Counted from the stretch's first letter, positions 16,836-26,147 are shown. The stretch: DNA of 64,000 nucleotides from Streptomyces cinnabarinus (GCF_027270315.1 NZ_CP114413.1:7006001-7070000); one strand, 5' to 3'. Notes: generated from the sequence alone by a model not told the origin. Numbers and translations are program-made.

Positions 16836-17900
16836 CTAACTCCGACTTGTGGACCATGACAACCGCGGTGCCGTCGTGCTCGCCCGCTCCACCAGCCGCG
16901 TCGACAGCTCCGTGCGGGTGCTCTCCGGGCGGTCCCCGTCCATCATGCGCACCAGCAGCCGCAGGGCCGTCGCCGCCATCTCCGACAGCGGCTGGCGGAC
17001 CGTGGTGAGCGCGGGAGTGATCCAGCGGGACTCGGGCAGATCGTCGAAGCCCACGACGCTGATGTCGTCCGGGACGCTCAACCCCCGTTCGGCCAGGGCC
17101 GCGTAGACCCCGTGCGCCATTCGGTCCGAGCAGACGAAGAGCGCCGTCGGGGGCTCGGGCAGGTCCAGCAGCTCCAGGGTCCGCCGGTGGGCGAGGCGGT
17201 GGTCGGAGCCGGTGTGCCGGACGTACTCCGGCCGGTGCCGCAGACCCGCCGAGGCGAGCGCCGAACGGTAGCCGGCCACCCGGGCGTCACTGGCCAGCGT
17301 GCGCTGATGCCCGGCGACCACGGCGATCCGCTGATGGCCGAGCGCCAGCAGACGCTCGGTCGCGGTGACCCCGCCCTGCCAGTTCGCCGCACCCACCGAC
17401 ACCACCCCCGGCGGCGGTTCCAGCAGGGGGTCGATCATCACGAACGGAATGCGGTGCTGCTCCAGCCAGCCGTACTGGGCGGCGGTGAGGTCGGGCAGGT
17501 GGAACAGCACCCCGGCGGAGCCGCGCGCCGTCAGCTTTTCCTGCCAGCCGCGCTCCGGTCGGCCGCTCGTCGCCCGGGGCTGCCCCGCCGAGACGACCAC
17601 CTCAAGACCGGCGTCGTGCGCCGCCGCCTCCACCCCGTGCAGAACCGTGCCGGACCAGGAGGTGTCCAGCGAGTCCACCACCAGGTCGATCAGACCGGGC
17701 GTCCGGACGGCGTCGAAGCGCGGTCTGCGGACGTAACCGAGCCGGTCCAGCGCCTCGGTGACCCGTCGCCGGGTCTCGGGCGCCACGTCCTCGCGGCCGT
17801 TGACGACCTTGGAGGCGGTCGGCACCGACACCCCCGCCTCGCGGGCGACGACCGCCAGGGTCGGCCCGGCCGCCACGTTCGCACTCCCCGTACGGACCAT
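16836..17900 (-). CDS. LacI family transcriptional regulator
   Basis: A 354-residue repressor. The N-terminal HTH is clear (TLAVVAREAGVSVPTASKVVNGREDVAPETRRRVTEALDRLGYVRR), followed by a periplasmic-binding-protein-like sensor (SAGVLFHLPDLTAAQ..., VSVVGFDDLPESRWITPALTTVRQP). The effector is probably a sugar, not identifiable. ATG at 17900 has a GAGAGG site upstream. An AAGCGCTT palindrome lies 58 bp ahead of the start, so autoregulation is likely. The 2-hydroxyacid dehydrogenase gene lies immediately upstream on the same strand and carries a related palindrome. Confidence 0.93.
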   Translation of the reverse strand: MVRTGSANVAAGPTLAVVAREAGVSVPTASKVVNGREDVAPETRRRVTEALDRLGYVRRPRFDAVRTPGLIDLVVDSLDTSWSGTVLHGVEAAAHDAGLEVVVSAGQPRATSGRPERGWQEKLTARGSAGVLFHLPDLTAAQYGWLEQHRIPFVMIDPLLEPPPGVVSVGAANWQGGVTATERLLALGHQRIAVVAGHQRTLASDARVAGYRSALASAGLRHRPEYVRHTGSDHRLAHRRTLELLDLPEPPTALFVCSDRMAHGVYAALAERGLSVPDDISVVGFDDLPESRWITPALTTVRQPLSEMAATALRLLVRMMDGDRPESTRTELSTRLVERASTTAPRLSWSTSRS

Positions 17901-17955
17901 CGGGAACCACCTCTCCGGCCCGCCCGAGGGCCATGAAAAGTTACCAGCGCGAAAT

Positions 17956-17969
17956 AGTAAGCGCTTCCT
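17956..17969. promoter_or_regulatory. LacI-type operator upstream of the LacI gene
   Basis: AGTAAGCGCTTCCT is a near-perfect palindrome centred on AAGCGCTT (17959-17966), the core of many LacI-family operators. It lies in the 116-bp promoter region of the regulator gene. Confidence 0.6.
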
Positions 17970-18016
17970 ACCCTAGGTTCGCCGCAGGATCAGGGGAAGA
18001 GCCGGTGCCGCCGGTG

Positions 18017-19039
18017 CTACGCGACCCTCGTCAGGTCCGCCCGCCGCACCTCGTGCAGCGGGGGACGGCCCGTGGCCAGGCGCTCCAGTTCCGCCACGAC
18101 GGTACGGCCCAGCCGCTCCAGCTCGTTGCCCAGCGAACCCGCGATGTGAGGGGTCAGGAAGACGTTGGGCAGGCGGTAGAGGGGCGAGTCGGCGGGAAGG
18201 GGCTCGGGTTCCGTCACGTCGAGGATCGCGGTGAGACGGCCGGAGACCAGCTCGGCGGTGAGGGCCTCCGGGTCGATCAGGGCTCCTCGGGACGTGTTGA
18301 CCAGGACCGCGCCGTCCCGCATCAGGGCCAGCCGGGGGGCGTCGAGCATGCGGTGGGTCTCGGGGATGTCGGGGGCGTGCAGGGTGACGATGTCGCTGGT
18401 GCGCAGCAGCTCGTCCAAGGGGAGCAGGCCGGCTCCCAGGGCTGCCGCGTCGGCGGGGGTCGCGTACGGATCGTGCAGGCGGAGCGTGAAGTCGAAGGGG
18501 CGGAGCAGCTCCAGCAGGCGTCGGCCCACCCGGGAGGCGCCGATCACGCCGACCCGGCGGCCCATGTTGCCGGTGTGCGCGGTCTCGGCGTGGGTGGGGT
18601 GGGTGTGGGTCGCGCAGTAGCGGTCGCGGTGGGCGAAGGTGTCCTTGCCCGCCAGCAGGATCATGGCGAGCGTGTACTCGGCCACGGGGAGCGCGTTGGC
18701 CGAGACCGCGCTGGAGACGGTGATGCCGCGGCGCCACACCGCCTCGCCGACGAGGGCGCGGACCGAGCCCGCGGCGTGCAGGACCGTGTGGAGCCGGGGG
18801 GCGGCCGCGAGGAGACCGGCGTCCAGGTGGGGGGCGCCCCAGCCGGTGATCAGGACCTCCGTGCGCGACAGGGCCGCCGCGGCCGAGGGGCCGGTGAAGT
18901 CCGTCAGGACCAGTGCCGGGTCGATGTCGCACACCTGCCGCAGCCGGGCCGTCAGCTCCGGGGGGAACAGCCGGGGGGCGTGGACGGGGTCCATCGCGAG
19001 TACGGCCCTCGGTCGCGGGGCGGGGCGGCTGGGTGGCAT
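18017..19039 (-). CDS. D-isomer-specific 2-hydroxyacid dehydrogenase
   Basis: A 340-residue NAD-dependent dehydrogenase. The nucleotide-binding motif RRVGVIGASRVGRRLLELL, the catalytic-arginine segment VNTSRGALIDPEAL, the glutamate segment DVTEPEPLPADSPLY, and the histidine segment VFLTPHIAGSLGNE are all present. Substrate class (phosphoglycerate, glyoxylate or hydroxypyruvate-like) cannot be fixed. ATG 19039 has GGGAG upstream. The LacI-type palindrome at 19084-19097 lies about 45 bp before the start, suggesting control by the neighbouring LacI protein, and hence a sugar-acid substrate (inference). Confidence 0.9.
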   Translation of the reverse strand: MPPSRPAPRPRAVLAMDPVHAPRLFPPELTARLRQVCDIDPALVLTDFTGPSAAAALSRTEVLITGWGAPHLDAGLLAAAPRLHTVLHAAGSVRALVGEAVWRRGITVSSAVSANALPVAEYTLAMILLAGKDTFAHRDRYCATHTHPTHAETAHTGNMGRRVGVIGASRVGRRLLELLRPFDFTLRLHDPYATPADAAALGAGLLPLDELLRTSDIVTLHAPDIPETHRMLDAPRLALMRDGAVLVNTSRGALIDPEALTAELVSGRLTAILDVTEPEPLPADSPLYRLPNVFLTPHIAGSLGNELERLGRTVVAELERLATGRPPLHEVRRADLTRVA

Positions 19040-19083
19040 GGCTCTCCCGGAGGCTGAGGGAACGGGGTCGGAAAGCACATTTC

Positions 19084-19097
19084 AGAAAGCGCCTTCT
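19084..19097. promoter_or_regulatory. LacI-type operator upstream of the dehydrogenase
   Basis: AGAAAGCGCCTTCT is palindromic except for one base pair and resembles the site ahead of the LacI gene. The rest of the interval 19040-19254 shows no other clear signal. Confidence 0.5.
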
Positions 19098-19254
19098 ACC
19101 GTAGATCCGGGGGAAAACAGTGGTCAATGACGCGACTGGTCGTGGGCGCCGAGGGCGGCGCCCGCGCCCGTCGGCTCTTGCACCGGAATACATCCGGGCG
19201 AGGTGATGCTCTGATGAGAACGGTGCGGAAGCGTGGCGAAGGGCTGGTGGGCGC

Positions 19255-20835
19255 ATGGCGGCGGACCGGACGGAACCCGTGGTCAGCACCCCTTACGGGG
19301 CTGTGCGTGGCAGATACGAGCACGATGTCGCGGTCTTCCGGGGCATCCCGTACGCGGCGCCCCCCTTCGGGCCCCGCCGGTTCCGGCCGCCGCTGCCCCC
19401 CGAGCCCTGGGACGGCGTACGGGACGCCGGCGTCTTCGGGCCCACGGCGCCGAAACCGCCGTACTCGGAAGCCTTCGCGCAGTATCTGTCCGACCCGGTG
19501 GTGGCGGGGGAGGACTGTCTCAACCTGAATGTGTGGACGCCCGAACCCGGCCCGGGCGCGCGGCTGCCGGTCATGGTGTGGCTGCACGGGGGCGCGCTGA
19601 CCCGCGGGTCCTCCGGTGTGCCGGTGTACGACGGGCGGCACTTCGCCCGGGACGGGATCGTGCTCGTCTCGGTGAACTACCGGCTGGGCGTCGAGGGGTA
19701 CGGGCTGTTCCCCGACGCCCCCGCCAATCCCGGGCTGCGGGACCAGCTCGCCGCCCTGGAGTGGGTGCGCGCCTCGATCGGGGCCTTCGGGGGTGACCCC
19801 GACCGGATCACCCTGTTCGGGCAGTCCGCCGGGGCCATCAGCACCGGCGCGCTGCTCGCCGCCCCGCAGGCGCAGGGGCTGGTCCGGCGGGCGATTCTGC
19901 AGAGCGGGCCGCCGGAGGTCGCCGAGCGGGACAAGGTACGGCGGATGGTGCGCCGGATGGCCACCCGGCTGAAGGTGCCCGCCACCGCCGCCGCCTTCGC
20001 CGAGGTCGACCGGCAGTTGCTGCTGCGTACCCAGGCCGAGGTGGGCAGGCTCAGCAGCCCGGTGCTCGGCGGGCCCGCCTTCGGGATCGTCGAGGACGGC
20101 GATCTCGTGCCCGGCGATCCGCTGCAGGCGCTGGTCGAGGGCGGGGCCGCCCGCGGAGTCGAGCTGATGACCGGGTGGACCCGCGACGAGTACCGGCTGT
20201 GGCTGGTGCCGGGCGGGCTGCTGGAGCGGGTCGACCGGCTCGGGCCGGTCGCGCTGGCCGGTGCCATGGCCCGCTGCCGCTGCGGACACGAGGTGGCCCG
20301 CGGCTACCGCACCCTGCACCCCGAGGCCGGCACCGCCGAGATCGTCGGCCAGATGGTCACCGACCATCTGCTGCGGATCCCGCTGCACCGGCTCGCCGAC
20401 GCCCGCCCCGGCACCACCCACGTCTACGAGTTCGCCTGGCCGTCCAACCGACCGGACCTCGGCTCCTGCCACGCCCTGGAGCTGGGCTTCGTCTTCGACA
20501 CCGGCCGGGCCCCCGAGTCTGCGAAACTCGCCGGTGAGGGCGCCCCGCCCGAGCTCTCCGCCACGATGCACGGCGCCTGGGTGCGGTTCGCCGAGGACGG
20601 CGACCCCGGCTGGCGGCACTGGGACGCCACCCACCCGGTGCGGATCTTCGGCGAGGGCGAACCGCACACCGTGAACGGCCCCCGCGACCGCGAACTGGCC
20701 CTGTGGGCCGCCGACGCCGCGTCCGAGGAACCCGCACCCGCACCGGACCCGGCAGACGGTTCACCCCTGCGCGGTACGGAACTGCGGTCGGTGGTACGGC
20801 GGCTCCGGATCCCCGGCGCGGTGCGGCGGCACTGA
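19255..20835 (+). CDS. Type B carboxylesterase/lipase
   Basis: A 526-residue alpha/beta hydrolase of the carboxylesterase type B family. The early signature VFRGIPYAAPPFGPRRF, EDCLNLNVWTP, the oxyanion-hole region VMVWLHGGALTRGS and the nucleophile elbow FGQSAGAIS (Ser191) are all visible. The acid and histidine come from the C-terminal half, where SCHALELGFVF holds a candidate His. There is no signal peptide, so it is probably intracellular. The natural ester is unknown. ATG 19255 begins a standard N-terminus. Confidence 0.93.
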   Translation: MAADRTEPVVSTPYGAVRGRYEHDVAVFRGIPYAAPPFGPRRFRPPLPPEPWDGVRDAGVFGPTAPKPPYSEAFAQYLSDPVVAGEDCLNLNVWTPEPGPGARLPVMVWLHGGALTRGSSGVPVYDGRHFARDGIVLVSVNYRLGVEGYGLFPDAPANPGLRDQLAALEWVRASIGAFGGDPDRITLFGQSAGAISTGALLAAPQAQGLVRRAILQSGPPEVAERDKVRRMVRRMATRLKVPATAAAFAEVDRQLLLRTQAEVGRLSSPVLGGPAFGIVEDGDLVPGDPLQALVEGGAARGVELMTGWTRDEYRLWLVPGGLLERVDRLGPVALAGAMARCRCGHEVARGYRTLHPEAGTAEIVGQMVTDHLLRIPLHRLADARPGTTHVYEFAWPSNRPDLGSCHALELGFVFDTGRAPESAKLAGEGAPPELSATMHGAWVRFAEDGDPGWRHWDATHPVRIFGEGEPHTVNGPRDRELALWAADAASEEPAPAPDPADGSPLRGTELRSVVRRLRIPGAVRRH

Positions 20836-20864
20836 TCCTCCTCCCAGGGGTGGACCAGAGGCGT

Positions 20865-21782
20865 TCACCCCGACTGAGTCCGCAACGCCCCCGAGATCCC
20901 CGAGATCGCCTCCGGCCCCACCCGGCAGCAGCCGCCGATCAGCCGTGCGCCGCTGTCGTGCCAGCCGCGGACCTGGGGCGGGGCGAAGCGGGAGTCGCCG
21001 CGCCAGGTGCGGGCGTCCGCGTCCCAGGACTCGCCGCTGTTGGGGTAGACGACGACCGGCTTGCCGGTGACCCGCGCCGCCGTCTCGACCGCCCCCTCCA
21101 CATCCTCCGGAGCGCAGCAGTTGACGCCGACCGCGATGATCTCGTCCGCATGGGCGGCCAGTGCGAAGGCCTCCTCCAGCGGCTGGCCCGCGCGGGTGCG
21201 GTCACCGGCCACGGAGTACGACAGCCAGGCCGGGACGCCGAGTCCGCGCACCGCGCGCAGCAGGGCCCGGGCCTCGTCGGCGTCCGGGACGGTCTCCAGC
21301 GCGAGGACGTCGGGTGCCGCGCCCGCCAGCACCTCCAGCCGGGGGCGGTGGAAGCGCTCCAGTTCGTCGAGGCTCAGGCCGTAGCGGCCGCGGTACTCGG
21401 AGCCGTCGGCGAGCATCGCGCCGTACGGGCCGACGGAGGCCGCCACCCACAGCGGCCGCTCCGCCTTGGCCCGGCGGGCCGCCTCGCGGGCCAGTTCCAC
21501 GCTCAGCGCGAGCAGCTCGGCGGCCCGCTCAGGTCCGATCCCGCGCCCCGCGAACCCCTCGAAGGTGGCCTGGTAGCTGGAGGTGATCGCCACGTCCGCG
21601 CCGGCCTCGAAGTAGGCGAGGTGCGCCTCGGTGATCGCCTCGGGCCGCTCGGCGAGCAGCCGTGCCGACCACAGCTCGTCGCTGAGGTCGTGTCCGGCGG
21701 ACTCCAGCTGGTTGGACATCCCGCCGTCGAGGACGACGGGACCGGCTGCGAGCGCCTGGGCGAGGGTGGTGTCGCTGGTCAT
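20865..21782 (-). CDS. mmuM: Homocysteine S-methyltransferase
   Basis: A 305-residue zinc-dependent methyltransferase that makes methionine from homocysteine, usually with S-methylmethionine as donor. The start VVLDGGMSNQLESAGHDL, the middle GVNCCAPEDV and the C-terminal IGGCCRVGPEAI supply the barrel start and the zinc cysteines of the MmuM/YagD family. ATG 21782 has TAACGT six bases upstream, so it is probably leaderless. It is close to the start of the FAD hydroxylase 3' end (75 bp) but has its own promoter-like signal. Full family length. Confidence 0.94.
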   Translation of the reverse strand: MTSDTTLAQALAAGPVVLDGGMSNQLESAGHDLSDELWSARLLAERPEAITEAHLAYFEAGADVAITSSYQATFEGFAGRGIGPERAAELLALSVELAREAARRAKAERPLWVAASVGPYGAMLADGSEYRGRYGLSLDELERFHRPRLEVLAGAAPDVLALETVPDADEARALLRAVRGLGVPAWLSYSVAGDRTRAGQPLEEAFALAAHADEIIAVGVNCCAPEDVEGAVETAARVTGKPVVVYPNSGESWDADARTWRGDSRFAPPQVRGWHDSGARLIGGCCRVGPEAISGISGALRTQSG

Positions 21783-21857
21783 GTCATGACGTTAGTCCAA
21801 AGGTGGACGGACGGCCGGTGGCGTCCAACATGCGATCCGTTCGTCCGTCATGTGGGA

Positions 21858-23429
21858 TCAGTGGCCGGTGATCACCGCCAGTGCCTCGCGCACCGCGCGG
21901 TCGCCCGGCGGGCCGTCGGGCCAGCGGGCGCCGACATGGCCGTCGGGGCGGACGAGCACCGCTCCCCGGGGGCCGAGGCCGCAGGCGTCGGTGTGCTCGG
22001 CCGGCAGGGTCTCGACGCGCAGCGGCCAGGACGGGGCTTCCTGCCCCTTCCAGGCGCCGGGGTCCGGCGTGAACAAGGTGAACCACTCGCCCAGGGCGTC
22101 GAGCGAGGAGCGGTCCGGGCCCAGCCGGAAGTGCGGCATCCGGTGGCCGGGCCGCGCCGTGGGGACGTAGTCCGTTCCCGGGTCGTCCGGCTCGGGCGGG
22201 GCGCTGCCGTCCGGGAGCACCGCGGCCGAGTCGTAGGTGACGCCGAGGATGAGCCCGAGCTGTGCGAAGTACCTTTCCGACCAGGGCAGTTCGATCTGTT
22301 CGGAGGATGGCGCCCCGGAGCCCAGCTGCTCCCGGCGCCGGGCCTGCACCTGGAACAGCAGCTGGGCGTTGGCGACCGCCTGGCGCAGTGTCCGCTCGGC
22401 GACGGGGTGCCGTTCCGGCTCGTAGGTGTCCAGCAGTCCCGGCGCGGCCCAGCCGCGCAGCACACCCGCCAGCTTCCAGCAGAGGTTGTGCACATCGGCC
22501 AGCCCGGCGTTCATGCCGAGGCCGCCGGTGACGGGGACGGCGTGTGCCGCGTCGCCGGCCAGCAGGATCCGGCCGTGCCCGAAGCGTTCGGCGACGAACG
22601 CCTTCATCTCCCAGTGCTGCACGCGCAGTACGTTCACCGGCACGTCGTCGGGAGTGTCGAGCAGGCGGGTGACATACGCCCGCCAGTCGGTGTCCTCCGT
22701 GGCCTCGGGGACGGGGCCGAGCCACGCCCAACCGCCTTCGGGATAGAGGGGGATGAGGGAACCGTGGGCGAGGAAGTACACCCCCGCCGGGTGCTGGGCG
22801 CACCAGCGGTCGAGGTCGGCGTCGAACACCACGGTGGTCACGTCGGCGATCGCCCCGGGGCCCTCGGTGCCGATGTCCAGCAGGCGCCGGACCGTGGAGG
22901 TCGCGCCGTCCGCGGCGAGTACGTAGCGCGCGCGGACGTGGGTCCGGACGCCCCGCTCATGGTCCAGGAGTTCGGCCACGACGCCGTCGGACTCCTCGGT
23001 CACCTCGATGAGTTCGGACCCGAACCGCACCGGTGCGGCGGCCGCGCCCAGCAGATGGGGTTCCAGCCGGTCCTGCGTGGTGACCACGCCCAGCACCGGA
23101 CTCTCGGGGATCGGGGTCTTGACCCCGACCCAGTCCGCCCCCGCGTAGTCGGGGCTGTTGAGGGTCTCCCGGAAGCGGATGCTGCCGAACTCCGGGCGGA
23201 AGGCGGCGCCCGCGACCTTCTCGTCCAGTGCCAGCCCGCGCAGGATCTCCATCGACCGCACGTTGACCAGCCGGGACCGGGGGAAGGGCGACAACTCGCG
23301 GTACTTCTCGACCAGCAGGACCTCGACGCCCCAACGCTCCAGTAACGCACGGGCGGTGAGTCCCACTGGCCCACCACCGACGACCAACACCTCGACCTCG
23401 TCGTCCACGACGACGTTCTGATCCGTCAT
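21858..23429 (-). CDS. FAD-dependent aromatic hydroxylase (class A monooxygenase)
   Basis: A 523-residue flavoprotein of the p-hydroxybenzoate/polyketide hydroxylase type. Motifs: GGGPVGLTARALLERWG (FAD GxGxxG, near residue 18), the DG motif VLAADGATSTVRRLLDI, and HGRILLAGDAAHAVPVTGGLGMNAGLADVHNLCWKL. The C-terminal third is the thioredoxin-like domain typical of the group. Similar enzymes occur in aromatic catabolism and in antibiotic clusters, but no polyketide genes are near. ATG 23429 was chosen over in-frame upstream starts because homology begins at residue 9 and a palindrome overlaps this start. Confidence 0.9.
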   Translation of the reverse strand: MTDQNVVVDDEVEVLVVGGGPVGLTARALLERWGVEVLLVEKYRELSPFPRSRLVNVRSMEILRGLALDEKVAGAAFRPEFGSIRFRETLNSPDYAGADWVGVKTPIPESPVLGVVTTQDRLEPHLLGAAAAPVRFGSELIEVTEESDGVVAELLDHERGVRTHVRARYVLAADGATSTVRRLLDIGTEGPGAIADVTTVVFDADLDRWCAQHPAGVYFLAHGSLIPLYPEGGWAWLGPVPEATEDTDWRAYVTRLLDTPDDVPVNVLRVQHWEMKAFVAERFGHGRILLAGDAAHAVPVTGGLGMNAGLADVHNLCWKLAGVLRGWAAPGLLDTYEPERHPVAERTLRQAVANAQLLFQVQARRREQLGSGAPSSEQIELPWSERYFAQLGLILGVTYDSAAVLPDGSAPPEPDDPGTDYVPTARPGHRMPHFRLGPDRSSLDALGEWFTLFTPDPGAWKGQEAPSWPLRVETLPAEHTDACGLGPRGAVLVRPDGHVGARWPDGPPGDRAVREALAVITGH

Positions 23430-23443
23430 GAGATAGATCTCAT
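23428..23443. promoter_or_regulatory. Palindrome overlapping the hydroxylase start codon
   Basis: ATGAGAT-ag-ATCTCAT is a perfect 7-bp inverted repeat whose outer end overlaps the ATG of the FAD hydroxylase. Its position would let a bound repressor block transcription or translation initiation. The regulator is not identified. Confidence 0.45.
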
Positions 23444-23582
23444 CACTCGTTGAGTTCAGCCGCAATGGGCCGGCCTGTGCCAAGCCGGGCGGCCGTTTGG
23501 TCACGCCGGACCCGTTGACCTCCCTGTAACGCACCTCTACCTTTTCGGCGTTCGGGATCACAGATGCGGTTCGTGGTTTCGA

Positions 23583-23597
23583 ACACTCTGTGAGTGT
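23583..23597. promoter_or_regulatory. Palindrome upstream of the GH43 gene
   Basis: ACACTC-tgt-GAGTGT is a perfect 6-bp inverted repeat 36 bp before the GH43 start. It is a candidate operator for the arabinofuranosidase-galactanase pair and differs from the AAGCGCTT sites. Confidence 0.35.
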
Positions 23598-23632
23598 CCC
23601 GAGGTCACCCCCACCCCCGAGAGGCAGTCCGT

Positions 23633-24715
23633 ATGACCCGCGAAGACGACGACCTGCCGCACATCCCGAGTCGCCGACTGATGCTGAAGGGCGTCATGGC
23701 CGGCGCCGCCCTCGCCGCGACCCCCACCGTGGCCAGTGCCGCCCCGAGCCCCGAGAAGGCAGCTCCGTACGTGAATCCGCTCGTCCTCAACCGTGCCGAC
23801 CCGCACATCCACCGCCACTCCGACGGCACTTATTACTTCACTGCCACCGTGCCGGAGTACGACCGCATCATCCTGCGCCGCGCACGCACCCTCGGCGGTC
23901 TCGCCACCGCCGCCGAGTCCGTCATCTGGCGCAAGCACGCCACCGGGAACATGGGCGCCCACATCTGGGCGCCGGAGATCCACCGCATCGGCGGCAAGTG
24001 GTACATCTACTTCGCCGCGGCGCCCGCCGAGGATGTGTGGGCCATCCGGATCTGGGTGCTGGAGAACGCCAACCCCGACCCCTTCAAGGGCACTTGGGTG
24101 GAGCGCGGCCAGCTCAGGACCCAGTGGGAGACCTTCTCCCTGGACGCCACCACCTTCACTCACCGCGGCACCCGCTATCTCTCCTGGGCCCAGCACGAGC
24201 CCGGCATGGCCAACAACACCGCGCTGTGGCTGTCCAGGATGGCCAACCCCTGGACCCTCACCGGCTCCCAAGTCCGGCTGTCCACGCCGGAGTTCGACTG
24301 GGAGTGCATCGGCTACAAGGTCAACGAGGGCCCCTCGGTCATCGCCCGCAACGGACGGCTGTTCATGTCGTACTCGGCCAGCGCCACGGACTGGCACTAC
24401 TGCATGGGCCTGCTCACCATCGACGCGGACGCCGACCTGATGAACCCCGCGAACTGGACCAAGTCCCCGGCCCCGGTCTTCACCAGCAACGACACGACCC
24501 GGCAGTACGGCCCCGGCCACAACAGCTTCACCGTCGCCGAGGACGGCCGCACCGACGTCCTCGTCTACCACGCCCGCCAGTACAAGGAGATCGTCGGCGA
24601 CCCGCTGAACGACCCCAACCGGCACACCCGCGTCCAGACCCTCGGCTGGCACCCCGACGGCACACCCGACTTCGGCGTTCCCGTGGCCGACAGCGCGACA
24701 GAGGAGAGTGCCTGA
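23633..24715 (+). CDS. GH43 exo-alpha-1,5-L-arabinofuranosidase (Tat-exported)
   Basis: A 360-residue glycoside hydrolase of family 43, resembling the subfamily 26 exo-1,5-alpha-L-arabinofuranosidases of Streptomyces. The five-blade propeller triad is visible: Asp56 in NRADPHI (base), Asp171 in SLDATTF (pKa modulator) and Glu232 in VNEGPSV (acid). The N-terminus SRRLMLKGVMAGAALAATPTVASAA has a twin-arginine and a cleavable hydrophobic core, so Tat export is likely. ATG 23633 has GAGAGG upstream. It removes arabinose from arabinan or arabinogalactan side chains; the galactanase gene starts 1 bp after its stop. Confidence 0.88.
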   Translation: MTREDDDLPHIPSRRLMLKGVMAGAALAATPTVASAAPSPEKAAPYVNPLVLNRADPHIHRHSDGTYYFTATVPEYDRIILRRARTLGGLATAAESVIWRKHATGNMGAHIWAPEIHRIGGKWYIYFAAAPAEDVWAIRIWVLENANPDPFKGTWVERGQLRTQWETFSLDATTFTHRGTRYLSWAQHEPGMANNTALWLSRMANPWTLTGSQVRLSTPEFDWECIGYKVNEGPSVIARNGRLFMSYSASATDWHYCMGLLTIDADADLMNPANWTKSPAPVFTSNDTTRQYGPGHNSFTVAEDGRTDVLVYHARQYKEIVGDPLNDPNRHTRVQTLGWHPDGTPDFGVPVADSATEESA

Positions 24716-24716
24716 G

Positions 24717-26129
24717 ATGAGACGCGCGTACGCGATCCTGCTCGCCCTCTGTCTGGCGCTGACCGGTGCCCTCGTCGCCGCCGGGCCCGCACAGGCGGCA
24801 CCCCAGACCGTCACCAACGGCATCCAGTTCACGGACACTTCGGGCAGCCCCCTGCACGCACACGGCGGCGGAGTCATCAAGGTCGGCGCGTACTACTACT
24901 GGTTCGGCGAGAACCGCAACGCCGACAACACCTTTCGATACGTCGACGCCTACCGCTCCACCGACCTGAAGAACTGGGAGTTCCGCAACCACGTCCTGAC
25001 CGAGGCCACTGATCCGGAGCTGGCCACCGCCAACATCGAGCGGCCCAAGGTCATGTACAACGCGGCCACCGGCAAGTTCGTGATGTGGATGCACAAGGAG
25101 AACGGCGTCGACTACAGCGAGGCGCGCGCCGCGGTCGCCGTCTCCGACACCGTGGACGGCGACTACACCTGGCAGGGCAGCTTCCGCCCGCTCGGCCAGC
25201 ACATGTCCCGGGACATCACGGTCTACGTCGACACCGACGGCACGGGCTACATGGTCTCCGCCGCCCGGGAGAACTACGACCTGCACATCTACCGGCTCAC
25301 CGCCGACTACACCGGCATCGCCGCCCTGGTCGCCGACCCCTGGCACGGCGGCCACCGCGAGGCCCCGGCGCTGTTCAAGCGGGGCGGCGTCTACTTCATG
25401 CTCACTTCGGGCGCCACCGGCTGGAGCCCCAACCAGCAGCAGTACGCCACCGCGACGTCCCTCGCCGGTCCCTGGACCGCCATGACCAACATCGGCGACT
25501 CCACCACCTACGGCTCGCAGACCGCGTACGTCCTTCCCATGCAGGGGAGTTCGGCCACCTCTTATCTCTACCTCGGCGACCGCTGGGGCAACTCCTTCGG
25601 CGGGACCGTCAACGACTCCCGCTATGTGTGGCTGCCGCTGACCTTCCCGAGTTCCACCACGATGTCCATGTCCTGGACTCCGGAGGTTACGATCGACACG
25701 GCCACCGGTGCGGTCAACGGCACGAGCGCCACGTACAACACGCTGATCGCCCGGCACTCCGCCAAGTGCGCCGATGTGACCAGCCAGTCGCAGTGGCAGG
25801 GCGCCCAGATCAAGCAGTACGACTGCAACGGCGGCAACAACCAGAAGTACTGGTTCAAGTCCGTCGGCGGCGGCTACTACCGGCTGATGGCCCGGCACAG
25901 CTCCCTGTGCCTGCAGGAGAACTCGAGCACGGTCACCCAGGAGAACTGCAGCGCCTCGGCGACGAACCAGCAGTGGTCGGTGACCACCACCGGCTCCTAC
26001 GTCAACGTCGTCTCCCGCGCGAGCGGCGAGTGCCTCGACGTGAACGGCGCGTCCGCCGCCAACTCCGCCGCGATCATCACGTACACCTGCAACGGAGGCG
26101 CGAACCAGCACTGGACGCACGGGAGTTGA
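24717..26129 (+). CDS. GH43 exo-beta-1,3-galactanase with C-terminal ricin-type CBM13
   Basis: A 470-residue secreted enzyme with a signal peptide (residues 1-28, ending AQA). Residues about 35-320 form a GH43 propeller that starts PLHAHGGGVIKVGAYYYWFGENR; the usual base aspartate is replaced here, as in subfamily 24 exo-beta-1,3-galactanases. SRDITVYVD and HREAPAL (Glu215, candidate acid) follow. Residues about 342-470 are a ricin-B/CBM13 domain with paired cysteines and QxW-like repeats. The arrangement matches the S. avermitilis galactanase type. It is coupled to the GH43 arabinofuranosidase gene (1-bp gap, GAGGAGAG upstream), implying joint attack on type II arabinogalactan. Confidence 0.85.
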   Translation: MRRAYAILLALCLALTGALVAAGPAQAAPQTVTNGIQFTDTSGSPLHAHGGGVIKVGAYYYWFGENRNADNTFRYVDAYRSTDLKNWEFRNHVLTEATDPELATANIERPKVMYNAATGKFVMWMHKENGVDYSEARAAVAVSDTVDGDYTWQGSFRPLGQHMSRDITVYVDTDGTGYMVSAARENYDLHIYRLTADYTGIAALVADPWHGGHREAPALFKRGGVYFMLTSGATGWSPNQQQYATATSLAGPWTAMTNIGDSTTYGSQTAYVLPMQGSSATSYLYLGDRWGNSFGGTVNDSRYVWLPLTFPSSTTMSMSWTPEVTIDTATGAVNGTSATYNTLIARHSAKCADVTSQSQWQGAQIKQYDCNGGNNQKYWFKSVGGGYYRLMARHSSLCLQENSSTVTQENCSASATNQQWSVTTTGSYVNVVSRASGECLDVNGASAANSAAIITYTCNGGANQHWTHGS

Positions 26130-26147
26130 CTCCGTCTTGGGTCAGCC

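Noticed and set aside
20703..23345. 880-codon plus-strand open frame
   Set aside because: It lies antisense to mmuM and the FAD hydroxylase, both with intact motifs; the translated residues show no domain.
21858..23429. FAD hydroxylase as part of a polyketide antibiotic cluster
   Set aside because: No polyketide synthase, cyclase, or resistance genes lie nearby; neighbours are methionine metabolism and carbohydrate enzymes.
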